DNA of 64,000 bases from Lentinula raphanica (GCA_027919835.1 JANVFP010000003.1:248001-312000), one strand, 5' to 3'. Numbered from the stretch's first letter, positions 34,289 through 47,443 are shown. A program made the numbers and translations. Notes: generated by a model from the sequence alone, not told the origin.

Positions 34289-34535
34289 GTCTGGAGACTG
34301 GGTCTGTACAGTATTTAGTATGTTAGCGAGATTGTGAATTGTACCACTACCCCTTAACATAATCGTGATATAACTTCAGTGGTTTGTGTCCCTCGTCGTG
34401 GCTAAAAGCCAAGAATTCTGCCAGAAAGCAAGCGGAAGTACCGTAGACTCGAGTCTCAGAGGATCAATGGATGACTAAGCAGCTAAATCAGAATATCCCA
34501 ATAAGCGCCGGTAGTTCGTTTCCTCCTCAACGGCC

Positions 34536-36015
34536 ATGTCGAAACGGGTCAGGATATTCGACGCGGACGAACTTGCTGCTCACGCTGTGCCTACAAGTTG
34601 CTGGATCTCGTACAAGGCCAAAGTGTACGACATCACCAGTTTTCTTCAAGACCATCCTGGAGGCGACGACATAATACTCAAATATGCCGGTCAAGATGTT
34701 GAGGCGGTCATGAAGGATAAGACTGAGCATGAGCACTCGGATAGTGCCTATGACATGCTGGATGAGTACGCTATTGGTAGGCTGGGCTGTACGGAGAATA
34801 TTGTTCGGGATGGTACGTCCAGCTTCTTTCTCTTTCAAAGTCAACACGAAATCTCAAAGGTCTCGATCTCATATAGACTGGGAAGCAGAGGATGACTTTG
34901 ATCCTGATGCCACAGACGCAGTGGAAGATCTCAAGAAACATCAATTTTTGGACCTCCAGCAAGCTTTACTTCCGCAGTTGTGGAATGCAAACTTCAGGTC
35001 CGTAGTTGCCCCTCGAACACCTGTCTTCTTTGTTCAGAATGTTTGTAGCAAAGCCTATTATCTCCGCCAGGTTCATCAGCCTCGACACTTGAGTGACTCT
35101 GCGCGACTGTTCGGTCCAGATTACCTCGAAGTACACATTCTTTTCCTAGTTGCCTAAACTCATGAACTCATCCTCGATTCACAGGTATTCACCAAAGCCA
35201 AATGGTATGTGGTGCCAATATTCTGGCTACCCATAGCATCCTACCTCTTTCTTCGATCTGCGCTTCAATTCACTGCTCCTCTCCCATCGTTCATGGTCGA
35301 CCCAACCCTGCCCTTGTCCGGACTAGCCAACTTATCCGCGGATTCGCTTTCTAAAACCTTGATCTGTTTCTTCATTGGGAACTTCATCTGGACCCTGTTG
35401 GAGTATATCTTCCATAGATTCTTGTTCCATGTCGATTACTACCTTCCCGACAAGCCCATCTTCTTACTGTTACATTTCTTGCTGCACGGTGTGCATCATT
35501 ACGTGCCTATGGACCGGTGAGGTTTTGTTTCTCGCCTTGTCCCGAAACGTTATTGATGCTGGTACGAAAGGCTCCGCCTTGTAATGCCACCGCCTCTGTT
35601 CGCAATGTTAGAATGGCCTATGACTCGTCTTGCGTACAAGATATTCCCTCTGCCAGTCGCGAATGGCATAATATCCGGCGCGTTTACATTCTGTGAGCTA
35701 TCAAATCTATATCATAATGGACGACTGCTGAGATTAATGGTCAGATGTCCTTTACGATTGCATGCATTACGCGTATGTCTTCATTCATATTCTGTCCGCT
35801 TCAGCTTGTCATATCTCCCACAGGTTACACCATAGTCAACTGCCGGCGTATTTGAAGGAAATGAAAAAATACCACCTTGCTCACCATTACAAAAACTTCG
35901 ACCTCGGATTCGGTGTCACCAGTATGTCCCTTTTTTATTCGCACCGAACATCTCTTTCGAACACATTGCAGGTAAAATCTGGGACATCGTTTTCAATACC
36001 GTCCTCCCTGTTTGA
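34536..36015 (+). CDS. SCS7: Fatty acid 2-hydroxylase with cytochrome b5 domain
   Basis: Eight exons (34536-34812, 34877-34997, 35049-35130, 35185-35516, 35571-35692, 35745-35772, 35824-35921, 35972-36015) give 367 residues. The N-terminus is a cytochrome b5 domain with the HPGG heme motif at about residue 40 and a second His near 65-67. The C-terminal part is the fatty acid hydroxylase fold with membrane spans and di-iron His clusters: HRFLFH, HFLLHGVHH, HYALHH and HLAHHY. This is the layout of yeast Scs7 and animal FA2H, which 2-hydroxylate the very long acyl chain of ceramides in the ER. The P450 gene ends 247 bases upstream on the same strand; a joint role is possible but unproven. Confidence 0.92.
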
Positions 36016-36395
36016 GATGATGCCTTGCTCGATCTCCATTCTGGCCCATTTTCTTTTCTTCATGGACTTCAAATTCCACCGTGTCGTATGTATCGTAGAG
36101 CTCGATCTTTGAACTAATACCACTTTTGTTAATGATCTTTGCGTGCCCAAATGTCGGAACACTAAGTAACGCCTATATTACGTTCAACATTCGATTTCAA
36201 ACTCTCTATGTACATACTTATAGACAGTGATGGAAAGTATTGGATTGATTGACAAGCAAGAGACAGTAGTGCCAAGTCCACTTCAGGTATGTACCAGATG
36301 GTGAGCCAGTTCCAGCGTACTAGTATATACATATGTGTCAAGAAGATCAGCAGGGTGCGCAACATAAGTGCATGAATATCTGAAGGGAAGTCGAG
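36016..36395. other. Convergent 3' spacer
   Basis: Lies between two genes that end toward each other. AT-rich, with no gene and no strong repeat. Confidence 0.5.
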
Positions 36396-38065
36396 CTATG
36401 GCGTTGCGTTTGGCCGATACATATGTTGAGGACCGTGATGTCCATAATACGACTCGTATGCTTCATTCGCAGCTTCTCCGTCCCACATACTACGTAAGTG
36501 CGGAGACGGTTTCGTGTCCTCAAACTGAGTAAAACTCTCCGGAGAATTGCCTTCGGTTTCTTGTGGTCGAGTGTAATCACTCGAGTAACCGCCCGTACTA
36601 GCATCTGCACTCCAACTGCGCGATTGAGGTAACTTTGTAGCCTCCGGTGGCACAGAATAAGGCGAAGAGCGCTGAGAACGGGAAAAGTTCGACTCAGGAG
36701 GACTCCGTGATGATTGACTGTGGTACCCGTAGCTTGTCGGCCGGTTAACGTAGTAAGAAGTCCCTCCACTGTAGTAGGGTGCTAATGAAGGTGAAGATAC
36801 ATTTTCAGCAGTGCGAATATGCATGTCGTGTGGGCGATTCCAATTAACTGCTGACGAGAACTGTCCGGGATGGCCTGAGAACGCACAATTACTCATGCGA
36901 TCGAATGACCGAATGCTTGAGGACTCACCGCTACTATAACGTTGAGCGTCTTGTACGTCGGATGCATTCGAGCAGGAACCATCCTCGATCGCACTGCGAT
37001 AAAACGAAGAAGGGACCCTGTATAGAGCACTAGCAGCAGGCAATCGATCCGGAGGAGGAGAATGATACGAAAGCGGAGGTAGGTTATGATAGGGTGGGGT
37101 TAGTATACTGGGAGTGTCTTCTCGTTGCCAGTCCTGTTTATGCTCGCGAGAAGTGTGAGAGGGAAAAACATGCGCAACCGGAGGATATGGGTTTGAAGCA
37201 ATCTTGGAAGGACGAGGTAGTCTAGTCCTGTCACTTCGAGATGCATTACGGTTGTCGATGCGTACTACATTGAGTTCACGAGAGGGGCTTTCCTCCCTGT
37301 AGGCTTGAGACATATCTACCCCCGGCCCACCGACTGGAACAACTTGATTCTGGGATCGATTAGCACGAGCACCGCTTGAAATTTCTTTATACTTACAAGA
37401 AATGGATCAGGACTGGACCCGGACTCCATTTCATCACTACTAAGAGGACTGGATGGTTCAGCTTTTGTCGCCTGCTAGCTCGGAGTAAGTATTAAATGAG
37501 AGACGCCGACTTTGCTATCTTGTAATCACCTCTAGATGTAGAGTCTCTCTGAGCGGCTTCAGTAATTCATCCTCCACAGTCTGCTTGTACCAAGTCAGTA
37601 GTGCTTCGTATTGTTGTTCAGAGACTTCTGGCATCAAATCCAGGACCCGGAGCTTTTTGAGAATGGGCACTCGTGTGCATTTGACGTACGGAGGGCAGTT
37701 TCCACACTGAAGGGCTGTAGCTCGTATCTCGCAAGGCTTTTTCCTCTTGAGGCATTGTTCGCAGCCCTGTAGAGAGAATGCATTGAATGAAAATCAGAAC
37801 AACAATCAGTAGTAGATGTGAATTTGCGTATACGAACAACATGGCGATATTTTACGTTCAAATCGCGTCGCTCCTTGAGTGAGCCGTGCTTTTTGTATAT
37901 AGTCCGGAAAGCCTTTTTGAGCTCCTCAGTGATGCCTTCTACGTCGAGGTCAGCGGTAGTAGGATCACTCAGAGACTCGTCATAGGTGATCTGTCTAGAC
38001 TTAGGAATAGTACGACTTCTTCGATGCTCTGCAGCCGTCCTCTCAGGCTGGTGCGGACGTTCCAT
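36396..38065 (-). CDS. Putative Cys-rich zinc-binding regulator
   Basis: Four exons (38065-37838, 37766-37530, 37471-37397, 37349-36396) close in phase and give 497 residues. The first donor may instead be three bases earlier. A conserved-looking N-terminal helical part (EELKKAFRTIYKKHGSLKER) leads into a Cys cluster, GCEQCLKRKKPCEIRA then CGNCPPYVKCTRVP, with six Cys suited to zinc binding. The remaining 350 residues are Ser/Pro/Tyr-rich and disordered. Similar Cys-cluster proteins are common and unnamed in Agaricomycetes; it is not a standard Zn2Cys6 spacing. Nuclear regulation is inferred. A 51-base in-frame GT-AG stretch in the last exon (SSGESSSIRS region) could be an optional intron. 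Confidence 0.65.
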
Positions 38066-38588
38066 GTTGGTACTGGTGATAGATCGTCGTCGTCGTGGTA
38101 GTAGTAAGAGTGCGAAGGCAAATTTTGTTATGGGTTATCTGTGGGTTTTTAATGTAGGAAGAATAGCCTGAGTATATCCACGACGTCGGCTTATTGGGAT
38201 GAATTATTGAATCCCCATAAATTGGGGGTGATGCCACGAGCTTCCATTCTTATCATGAAATCAAGAGCTCACAAGACTCATCAAATTTGGTGAAAGGGCC
38301 ACTGCCACTCTGAGATTGCAATATTGAATCCTCGTCAGAACATCTGGTACGATTTGTAAACTGAACTCGCCTCAACGATATGCCTATTATGAACCTAGGC
38401 CTCACCAACATCTCTGGTTTCTAGTTGAAAAGCTTCGAATTATCTTACGGTGATTTCAATTTGGGTAAACGATAATGGGAATGTATGGCATACTGCCTCC
38501 CGAAAACTTTTGGAAAAATCGACCCAAGCTAAGGTAAAAATACCTACTCTGTACTACGCTCCATTTTTGTCGCTATCGGCTTCGCATT
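38066..38588. other. Intergenic spacer
   Basis: Promoter region of the 38.06 kb minus-strand gene followed by the 3' flank of the MATE gene. Around 38075-38105 there is a GTCGTCGTCGTGGTAGTAGTAA trinucleotide patch. No gene is supported. Confidence 0.4.
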
Positions 38589-41148
38589 TCATGCGGATCC
38601 AACAATCGTTTCCTGATCTTCTACATGTAAAGTACCATTCTCTTGCTGATTGCGCCGGTCCTCCACTTGCACCCTGGCTTGCACCTTGTCCACCTCATGT
38701 TTCCAATCAGTCGCTAAACATAATGCAGTACCAATCACAGCACAGTATACCAACGAAACCGTCAGACCGATCCAAAGGCCTCGTAGGCCAGCTGTGGCTT
38801 CGGGTAACGACGGGTACATCGGATCTTCGACGATCTTGTCAATGTCATTGAAAGAGATATGATTCGAGGAGGCCTGAGCCGATCCGTTGAAAAGTGGTTG
38901 AAGATGGAGAGACCGTAATGGAAAGGAAGGTGAAGGCATCGATGAAGGAGCTGTGAACATCGCCATCGCTTGAGTGCTGATAGTCGGATGGTCGGGAAGA
39001 GATTCTGGCAATCCGATATTTTTAAAAGCCAGATAGACACCCAGGGGTACGCCGAGCACGTAGTAAGCACTGTGGGTCCATGAATAACAACTCCGAAAAC
39101 TTCGATTAGAGAGAAAACTGACCTCAAGTTCAATAGAGCTCCAGTACCTTGTTTACCCCTAGCTCTTAGAATCCCACCGGTGATCGCAGCATTCCCATCG
39201 AACACCTGGAAAAGCGCCACAAGAGGTAGAATTCTTGCAACCATCTCAGCGACATCTGCATATGGAATGTGAGCTCCGAATATACATGTACAGAAACTGA
39301 ATCTAGAGAAAGCCCACCTTCGTCGTCATTGAACACGTACGCCCATTTTTTTCGCCAAATCCAGAAGATAGCACTGAACACCAATGAGAGCGCGAGTCCG
39401 AGGAGTAAGGCAGCATGTGCAGCAAGCTTTGCAAGCCGTGGTCGGGCGAGTCCTAACAGTTGGCCAATTCGAACACTTGTCGCTACACCTAGGGCGAACG
39501 GAACTTGATAAGTAGTGGAGCAGGACACAAGCAATACGGATTGAGCTGCTAGAGCAGTAGGTCCTAATCTGAGTTTGAACGATGAGAATTATGAACAATT
39601 GCATCGATTAGAGCCGCATTCGGGTAAACTTTGACGTACAGTGATGCAGCGAGTCCTACCAATTCCCATGCCCACCACTCAGAAGCTGTCTGACCAACCC
39701 CACCCAGACCGAGAGTGAGAAGAGTTCCAAGACCGGTGGGATGTAAAGCACGCATTGATAAAGGATGCCATGCCGGTCGCATTTCGTTGTCACAAAAATT
39801 GTCGTAATCCTCGGCCGGTCGTGAAACTGGACAAGATGTTCATTATTGGAAGTTAAGCGCGCACGCCATTGGAAAAGAGACGCTTACTTCGACGACTCGA
39901 GCTTTTTGCAGGCGACGCGTCTCTCGATGGGTTCCTAGAGTTCACCGCGGTTTCGGAGGTGAAGGCGCTTTCGGTTGAGGCCTCGACTGGATGATTAGAA
40001 TCGCTAGAAGGAGTAACCCTTTCGGTTCGGAGTTCCCATGCTTCACGGCGCTTCCTCCTCGCAACTTCAATTCTCCAACCCCAGAACGCACTTCCTAGCG
40101 CGACAAGGTTATACGAGATGGAGGTCGCTAAGGGAGCACCGTCGAATCCTAGATGAAGGTAAGGTGCTAGGGACCTAGGAAGTGGATGAGGGTAGTAGAC
40201 TAAACTGAGAAGTAAGGGATTTGTATTTTTAGTACTGAAACGAGATAACACATACCGAGAGCGCCGGTCAAAAGCACGTTCGTTGCAGCTACGATAGTCC
40301 CTATCTTAGTGGGTATGCTAAAAAGCCCTTGCGCTTGGAAGTACCGTTTGGCAATGGTATTGAAAGAGAATGCCGGAAGGCCTAATGCAAGCTAAAAGTT
40401 TACCTCTAGCGTAAAATACTATTTGTAACTGAATGAAAAGAAGCGAACTTACCATAGCTAGATATCTCCCCGCCAATCTGGCGACTTCTTTATCCTGTCG
40501 CAGCAATACCAGTACCTTTTCAGCGTTGAGCCAGATACAAAGCATGGGGACAAGCAGGAGAAGGTAAAGAACCGCCATTCGCTGACACCACAGACCAAAA
40601 AGTCGAGAATCGACTCTGTCCGAGTTACCTCGTTGAGATCGAACGTTGGTTCTTGGATTGGGATCAGGGGAAGAGTTTTCACTTGCTCCCCAAACTCCAG
40701 GCAGCACAGTATCCAGAGCACCACCCATTCCAATGACGATACTGAACGACGTAACATTGGCAGTCATGGATCCTAGGGTGCATGCGGCGAGCTCCAATTT
40801 ACCTGTATATGAGTTCAACGAATGAGCGGAATTCAATACGTGGCGAAAGAACCAACCGAGGTGGCCGACAGCAAGAACACTGGTTATCAGCAGGGCATAC
40901 TCTAAAAGATGCGTTCCGAATACGGGAAGTGAAGATTTAAGGAGAATGCTGAACTGGTCTATGAGTAATGGCAAGGTAGGCAATTCCTCCCTCGGATCTT
41001 GGGCCTCTGATTCTCTGGATTGACTGTGAGACCGACAATAACCAGATGTTGAAGTGGGCTTGAGTAAAGGTGTAGATTCTACTGCATATTCACCACTAAT
41101 AGGTTCGGAAGCGAGGTATGCGCCGTGTTGAGTTTCGATTGTGGACAT
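38589..41148 (-). CDS. MATE-family multidrug/toxin efflux transporter
   Basis: Eight exons (41148-40857, 40802-40453, 40391-40256, 40148-39888, 39826-39640, 39568-39318, 39255-39123, 39069-38589) close in phase to 696 residues. After an acidic soluble N-terminus come repeated membrane segments with MATE landmarks: VFGTHLLEYALLITSVLAVG, then GKLELAACTLGSM, LDTVLPGVWGAS, and in the second half WWAWELVGLAASL, VATSVRIGQLLG and FDGNAAITGGILRARGKQ. MATE proteins export organic cations or metabolites by Na+ or H+ antiport. A cytosolic loop around exon 4 (rich in Ser and Arg) and the C-terminal tail are longer than in yeast Erc1-type proteins. The 54-base first intron is in frame if retained, but splicing joins GHLG to KLELAA as the family requires. 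Confidence 0.9.
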
Positions 41149-42978
41149 GATATGAACTGCTAGAGCGGGCACCGTCAAAATCAATGTTTCCGATATTTTG
41201 AAACGGTTTTTAACGATACCTTGGGTTCTTGATAACGGTCTACTCGGGAGATAGCAAGGAAAGGTGATATTTTCGAGAAATGAGTAGGATCTTCAATGAT
41301 ATGGCGTTGAGATAGAGTCGTGAGTTGTGATTGTAAGAAAACCCTGTATGAAAGAGTTATGATGAGAGTAGGAAAGGAAGAGGAATTTTCAGCCGGATTC
41401 CATTTTGTCAGTGGCCGTCAAGAACAAGTCAGCGCTTGAGCGCTTAATTTTTTACCCTTACTTACCGTGAAGCTCGGATGAATATTCTCTTTGGTTCTTC
41501 ACCACCACCAACGTTTGCGAAACGTTAGCTCTACGACGATGAAAGTTTTTCTCAGTCACCTCGAGGCTATCCGTTTATCACTCCAAGTCTTCAAAATTCT
41601 AATCATGCAACCGATTTCAATATATTCAACCAACCAATCATATCTTAGCATCCTCTAGCAGGTCGTGTGCCACTAGGGAACAGGGTGTCTATCCCATAGG
41701 TGTTCTCCCGTTTCTCCGCCCAGTTCTTCACATTCAAAAAGCTTGCCGTAGTTGAAAAGATCAAACTCTACTGGTCATCGATACGCCGAAAGGTACAGAT
41801 ATGGCCTACATTGTGACCTTGTAAGTTGTAACGCATCTGATTGACGAGTGATACTTGAGCCACAGCTCCCAGATTCCTCACCGCCGACTTCGTCATATAA
41901 TTGTTCTTTTGCACACTCCTCCGGAACCTCGCGACCATGGGGCGCATCCTCAATATATACCTCCATGGAGAAGCTGGAGTTGAACTCTGTCATTAGCAGG
42001 TGCATTTGCTTCACCGACACCTTCAAGCAATTGCACAAGTTGTTACATCTCGGATCATCGTATGATTAGCTTTTCTTCTACGTGGTCTCAATCTACAAAT
42101 GAACCTTCAGCAAATCAGAGTATCTTCCACCCGACCAGCGACAAGGAACTCTCATGTTACGATTCGGCTGTGGTCTGGGTCAGGAAACGATTTTCTTGTA
42201 CGTGGCTGACTGGAGATCTGTCTCTTACCCCAGCTGTCTTCGAACTAAAGGCAGTTCTCGAAGGATCCGAAGAGGAAATGTATCTTGGACTTGAGAAGGA
42301 ACTAAGTACGAGTCAGATCCCTTATTCAAGCTCAGCTTACGAGAATATGTTCAAGGGAAACTAAGCGAAGGACGTCATCCCACAAGACTGTCTCCGAAAG
42401 AAAATGAGCAGGAAAAAGTGAAAATCATCGTCAAACTTGTCTTAGTACGAGATCCTAGTAACGACGAAGACTCGGTGTTGATGAATCGCATGCAAAGAGG
42501 AAAGCAGATTATTCTTTACCCTGATCTGTGACTATATGCATGAACGGGACCTTCATACCTTCACCTACACTATCATTGTCGACGGTGAACATCTCATCCG
42601 CAAACGAATGCTATCCTTTTCGACATTCACTTCCTTTGCTCATACTTCGATCGCTCAGCTCTTCAACATCTCCACCTCTCGTATCAACATCTCATACATC
42701 AAGACCAGGTTTCATAACTTATGAACGAGACGGTATACTTTCTAGATCCTTTTCGCAGAGGGTGAATTCCGAGGTACAGCGAAGAACCTTTCCAAAGAAC
42801 CGGCTTCCGCTACAGTGCGCGCACCTCTCGCGAATCGAGTTTCCCTAACATTGCGCATCTCGGCTCGTTTATGCATATATGATACACTTTGCCTGATTCT
42901 AGATCCCATTATCCTACATATGAAAGCCAACGGATCTCTCGTAGAACGTTGTAGAATTGATTTCTTTCTACCTAAATC
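41149..42978. other. Region with fragments of an unidentified gene
   Basis: Between the MATE start and the next gene the plus strand shows coding-like pieces in changing frames. They are QFFTFKKLAVVEKIKLYW (about 41720-41790), LPDSSPPTSSYNCSFAHSSG (about 41860-42067), DLSLTPAVFELKAVLEGSEE (42062-42364) and KLSEGRHPTRLSPKENEQEK continuing to a stop at 42531. GT and AG sites exist but do not give a clean model, and the piece at 42301-42531 needs a frame change within about 20 bases. It is a multi-exon gene I cannot resolve or a decaying one. Confidence 0.35.
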
Positions 42979-43956
42979 TTATTCGAGTCCCTCTGCTTTG
43001 TTCCTCGTCGTCTTGGCCTTATCTAAGTCCTTGGCCAGGGCATTCAGAGCTGAAAGTGGCAATACTGGATAGAAAGGGTAAAACCAACAATCAGTTCTAC
43101 CAGAATTAAGTCAATCTCGGGCAATTGGCACTGACCTTTATGAAATGCATTGATGTCCCACTTTCCAAGATCTGCCACAGGTTTTCCATGTCCATCCTTT
43201 GCGATGCCAGGCATTCCTCCATACTTGAGCCTCATCAGTTCACTCCGTTTGGCCTCTGCCAACTCCTTTTCGGCATCTTCGGAATATTTTCGCAACATCT
43301 CTCTCTGCCAATTCCGAAGCTCTTTTGTGGATTTTTTGTCGCTGTCAGGAACATCTGCTAAAGTCAACGTCTCATTCTTCTTTTCCTTCCGTAACGCTAG
43401 CAACTTCTCCATATCCCCTTTGACATCATTCCACATCACTTCTCTCAAATTTTTTGCATTCCCCTTCAACGCAAAATACGTCACCATGTGTCGAAAGACG
43501 TCTATTGTGGCCTGTATACGGTGATGTTTTTCGAGTTTTGGCTCCATACGTGCATGTAGGCGTCGCCGGGAAATTGAAATCTGGTTGACATTGTCATGAG
43601 AGGAATTCAAGACGTACTAAGGGATCAAGACTCACGACGTTGGCACTACTCGAACTCCAGGAGCACTCGTCAATGTAGTCAACACTACCTGGTACCTGCC
43701 AATAAATAGTCAATCAACGATGAAGGTTGTAATCTGGTGTGGCTACTATATGCATTTCGAATCGAACGGCACTCACTGAACAAGGAACGGCAGTAGCTTG
43801 GGGGTCGCCGAAGGAGTCCCGCCCCGGGACCGGTTCTGTGGAACTAGAACCTGAGAGTGCTCCAGCAGAGGATGAACGAGGCAGCAAGGTTGGCATAGCA
43901 GAGCCAGAGCATACGACTGCGAAGATGCAGAACACTCGAAGGGCGAAATGAGTCAT
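42979..43956 (-). CDS. Secreted protein of unknown function
   Basis: Four exons (43956-43777, 43695-43636, 43580-43136, 43064-42979) close in phase to 256 residues. The N-terminus is a signal peptide, MTHFALRVFCIFAVVCSGSA. A Ser/Pro-rich linker follows, then exon 3 encodes a strongly charged, helical region (EPKLEKHHRIQATIDVFRHM, then KGDMEKLLALRKEKKNE, then KELAEAKRSELMRLKYGG). The last exon reads LPLSALNALAKDLDKAK. The helical charged body with few Cys does not match an enzyme family I know. It may be a structural or effector-like secreted protein; this is a guess from composition. Transcription is divergent from the 44-45 kb repeats. Confidence 0.7.
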
Positions 43957-45493
43957 TGATAGATGGTGGTGAGATTCGGATAGAATTCTGAGGCGACAAG
44001 AAAAATATGGGGAGTCCAGCTCTAGGGGAAAAATCGTTGCGTACCCTTGGGCTCATTTATCTTCTGCGAAAATGACTCTTAACCGCGCCGGCTGAGATTG
44101 GACCTGGTGGAATATGCGCATCTTCGTGACCTTGGCTAGCCCGGTGGAGTGATATAAAGATTTAATTACCCGTCTTCGCATGTATAGCAGAGGCAGTGAT
44201 TGATCAAAGATCGTCACTACAACCTCGAGACAAATAACTCTCCTTGTAGCCTCTTGTAGCTGGACACTCAACAAGTAGGACATCAATCTAGGAGACCAGA
44301 ATTTCATCTTCGTCTTGGTCTTTAACCTCGATGACCCTCTATCCTGACTCATGAGTTCGAGCTGGCACGCAAGGCTATGCGTCGCCTCAGAAACAATCTT
44401 CAAAAAGCGTAGCCTGGAACAGCCCCAGTTCGTGGAGTAGCTCAGATGTAATCATGCTGAACACTGGACCGGCTAGAGGAGCAATATCAACATGCGTGAG
44501 TTTGTGGTAGATACATAGCGGTTATGCTTTCGTCTTACATTGTCGTACATTCGGGATTACAGGTGATAACCTGAAGCCCTGCTGTGGTCTGCTGTGTTCG
44601 ATAGAATCCGCGATATTGAGGAGGAAGGAGGAGTTGAAAGTTCGCCTCATGATTCAGGCGTGCTGAACAATGCAATATCAAAGTGCGTGAGATTCCAGTA
44701 GTACGGTAGATAGCGGTATATGATGGTCTTGATATCTGATATCTGACCTGAAACAACCGTAGGTTTAGCAACTCAGTTGTTGAACGTTGATAGACGGCGA
44801 CCGGTCATAAGGAGTGATATCACAGTGCGTGAGATTGTGGTGGATGGCGGTTATAGTCTTGCATGGACAATCGCATTGAAATTTGAGAAGGCAAAGAAAC
44901 CACATTTCGCGAATGAAACAGCCTGGAACAGCCCCGGTTCTTTGAGCAGCTCATGATGAGATGTATCATGCTAAATATTGATGAACGACGAACGGTTACG
45001 AGAGGCCATATCAAAGTGCGCGACTTTGTGCCAGTGTCAGTAGATAGCTGTATATAGCCTTTTGTGATAGTATGATGCACTTACATGCGGCATAACCTGA
45101 ATTCCAGCTAAAGGTCTACCAGGGTCTACCGTGAACCGTGTCAATGGAACCGCGATGTTGAGTAATGATTTCCGCGACAAACCGAACGACCAGCCACGTC
45201 AAAGGTACCTGAGTAGGATAAAGCTATGCAAACGGTAGAGCAATACGGTGGCACATACTCACAGTACGGGAAACAGAGCTCGAAGATTCTCGGAGTTTCG
45301 AGGTTGAACGTTGAAGAGAAAAGTTGAAAAGAAGAGTCAGCGAATCGCGTGATTTGACAGAAGCGCCGACGCGAGGTGTTTGTTTACGCGTTGTTTGGCC
45401 AAAAGACTCTCATGACTCGATACCACGGCCTGTTTTTGTCGTGTTCGAGATGCTCTCGACTTCCACATACTATTCTCCATTCAACGTTCGCTG
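43957..45493. other. Spacer with degenerate repeats
   Basis: No gene is supported. A 116-codon minus-strand frame at 44403-44053 lacks features. The part 44413-45130 is a degenerate repeat array. The last 200 bases should hold the promoter of the glutamate 5-kinase gene. Confidence 0.4.
44413..45130 (+). repeat. Four-unit degenerate tandem repeat
   Basis: Four diverged units share TATCA(A/C)A-tGCGtGAgtTTgTGg followed by a TAGATAGCGGTTAT-like word, anchored near 44481, 44668, 44814 and 45006. Two units also carry CCTGGAACAGCCCC(A/G)GTTC, at about 44414 and 44931. Spacing is uneven at 146-192 bases, so the array is old. Confidence 0.6.
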
Positions 45494-47216
45494 ATGTCTG
45501 CCACTAAACATTCTCCTTGTACTATCGTCATCAAACTCGGTATTTCACCTCTCTTCTGGATGCAAGAGTTGAGATGAGAGTTTGACTATCCATTTCCGTT
45601 ACAGGAACCTCATCGATTGTCCATGAAGAAACACATCAACCTTTGCTATCGACTCTGTCATCCGTTGTGGAAACAGTCGTTCATCTCCGAAAACATGGAC
45701 ACAAAGTCGTCCTCGTGAGCTCGGGCGCCATTGGTGTTGGTTTGAAACGGATGAATGTTGCGAGAAAACCGAAGAGTTTAGCTGGGAAGCAAGTATGATG
45801 GCCGGAGCACTCTTACGATGAATCAGAGGCTGATACAGCATTCGATTTAGGCTCTAGCAGCGATTGGACAAGGTCGACTTATCGCGTTATACGATGAGCT
45901 GTTTGGGCATTTGGAACAGCCTATAGCTCAAGTTTTGTTGACACGGGGAGATATTTCTGATGTATGCTCCTCATCGAAGTTCGAATCCGATCCATCTGAC
46001 ATCTAATTCTCAGAGAACGCGATATTTGAATGCAGTGAACACGCTCAATGAACTTCTATCGATGGGCGTAGTGCCCATTGTGAACGAAAATGATACTATC
46101 TCTGTCAGCGTGCGTAGCTCTCAGTCTTGTTCAATGTTCATGCGTTGAACCGATACACGATCAGGAAATCAAATTTGGGGATAACGATACGCTATCTGCA
46201 ATAACATCGTCTATGATACACGCCGACTATCTGTTCCTCTTGACCGATGTGGATGGACTGTACACTGCTAATCCAAGAAAAGATCCAAACGCAAAGCAGA
46301 TTGAGGTGGTCACTTCAATATCTGCTATCAGAACTCAAGGTTAGAAGCAACTTCAACCGAATTCTGGTTTCGTGCTCATGAAGTCATCACAGTGAGCACG
46401 ACCACGTTAGGGTCTAGTCTTGGAACTGGAGGGATGGAAACTAAAATCATCGCTGCCGAGATAGCCACTGGTGCTGGCGTCACCACTGTCATTACATCGA
46501 GCAAAAGACCTGAAAATATATTCACCATCATCGAATACCACGACTCTCTCAAAACATCCACCCCAACCGTCGAATTATCTCGGGAAGAATCTTCAATTCC
46601 CTTACCTCGACCGCCTCATACAGTGTTCATGCCTTCACTAACGCCGATGCGAGATCTCAAGGCCTGGACTAGCCATACCTTATTCCCTGCAGGCGGTGTT
46701 GTTATTGACGCCGGTGCCCATCGGGTGCTATCTAGACGGGAATCAGGCGGTCGTTTACTCGCCGCTGGTGTAATCGGCGTTATGGGCGCGTTTGCATCTG
46801 GCCAGGCTGTCCGGATAGTCATCAGAACATCGGATGAAAAATTTGCGGACGATATTCCCAGTGCGCAGCCCAGTAGACCAGCGTCACCTCGACATCTGTC
46901 TGTACTCGGCACGCTATCCCGATCCAGTTCATCTGGGAACCTGAACTCGCCGGATGTTGAGGTTCCCTCCTCGCAATTCAGCGACGAGGATGTTATTGAG
47001 GTCGGAAGAGGGCTGGCTATGTACAATTATGCGCAGGTATCCAAAGTCCAAGGCCTCAACAGGTTCGTGATCCCGTTTCTAAAGCTGTTGATATGATTGG
47101 TACTCACTATTTGGCTCAGTTCACAGCTTGCTCAAGTTCTGGGTTACGCTGACTCTGAGTATGTCGTAGAGAATATTACTATTCGTGTACCTCCACGACA
47201 GAAAGAGGCCAAGTGA
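45494..47216 (+). CDS. PRO1: Glutamate 5-kinase (gamma-glutamyl kinase)
   Basis: Seven exons (45494-45539, 45605-45792, 45851-45961, 46014-46109, 46165-46339, 46393-47062, 47120-47216) give 460 residues. The amino acid kinase domain shows [66 protein letters not shown] and [20 protein letters not shown] domain follows ([29 protein letters not shown]) with the Ser-rich insertion common in fungal Pro1. The enzyme phosphorylates glutamate with ATP, the first and usually proline-inhibited step of proline synthesis, in the cytosol. The last acceptor at 47119 is chosen over 47127 because it restores [18 protein letters not shown]. Confidence 0.95.
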
Positions 47217-47443
47217 CGATATTATTTCTTGTACTCGCTGGTTTTTTTGGAGAGGCGGGCGCTGCCGCGGATTCGGAAAGTCCGGATCCGGGCTTCGGCG
47301 GGTGGCTGTGTTGATCGATTGGGCGAAAAAAAGTTTTCCATATAACATTCCACTCCAACCCCCTCTGGCAAAAACGTTCATCTTCGCTTTCTTTCAAAGT
47401 TTCTCATTCCATGCAATAGTGTATATCTTACCTCTATTATACC

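Noticed and set aside
31723..36015. P450 plus fatty acid hydroxylase as a sphingolipid or secondary-metabolite cluster
   Set aside because: Only two adjacent genes, no synthase or transporter tied to them on the same side, and the hydroxylase is a conserved housekeeping enzyme.
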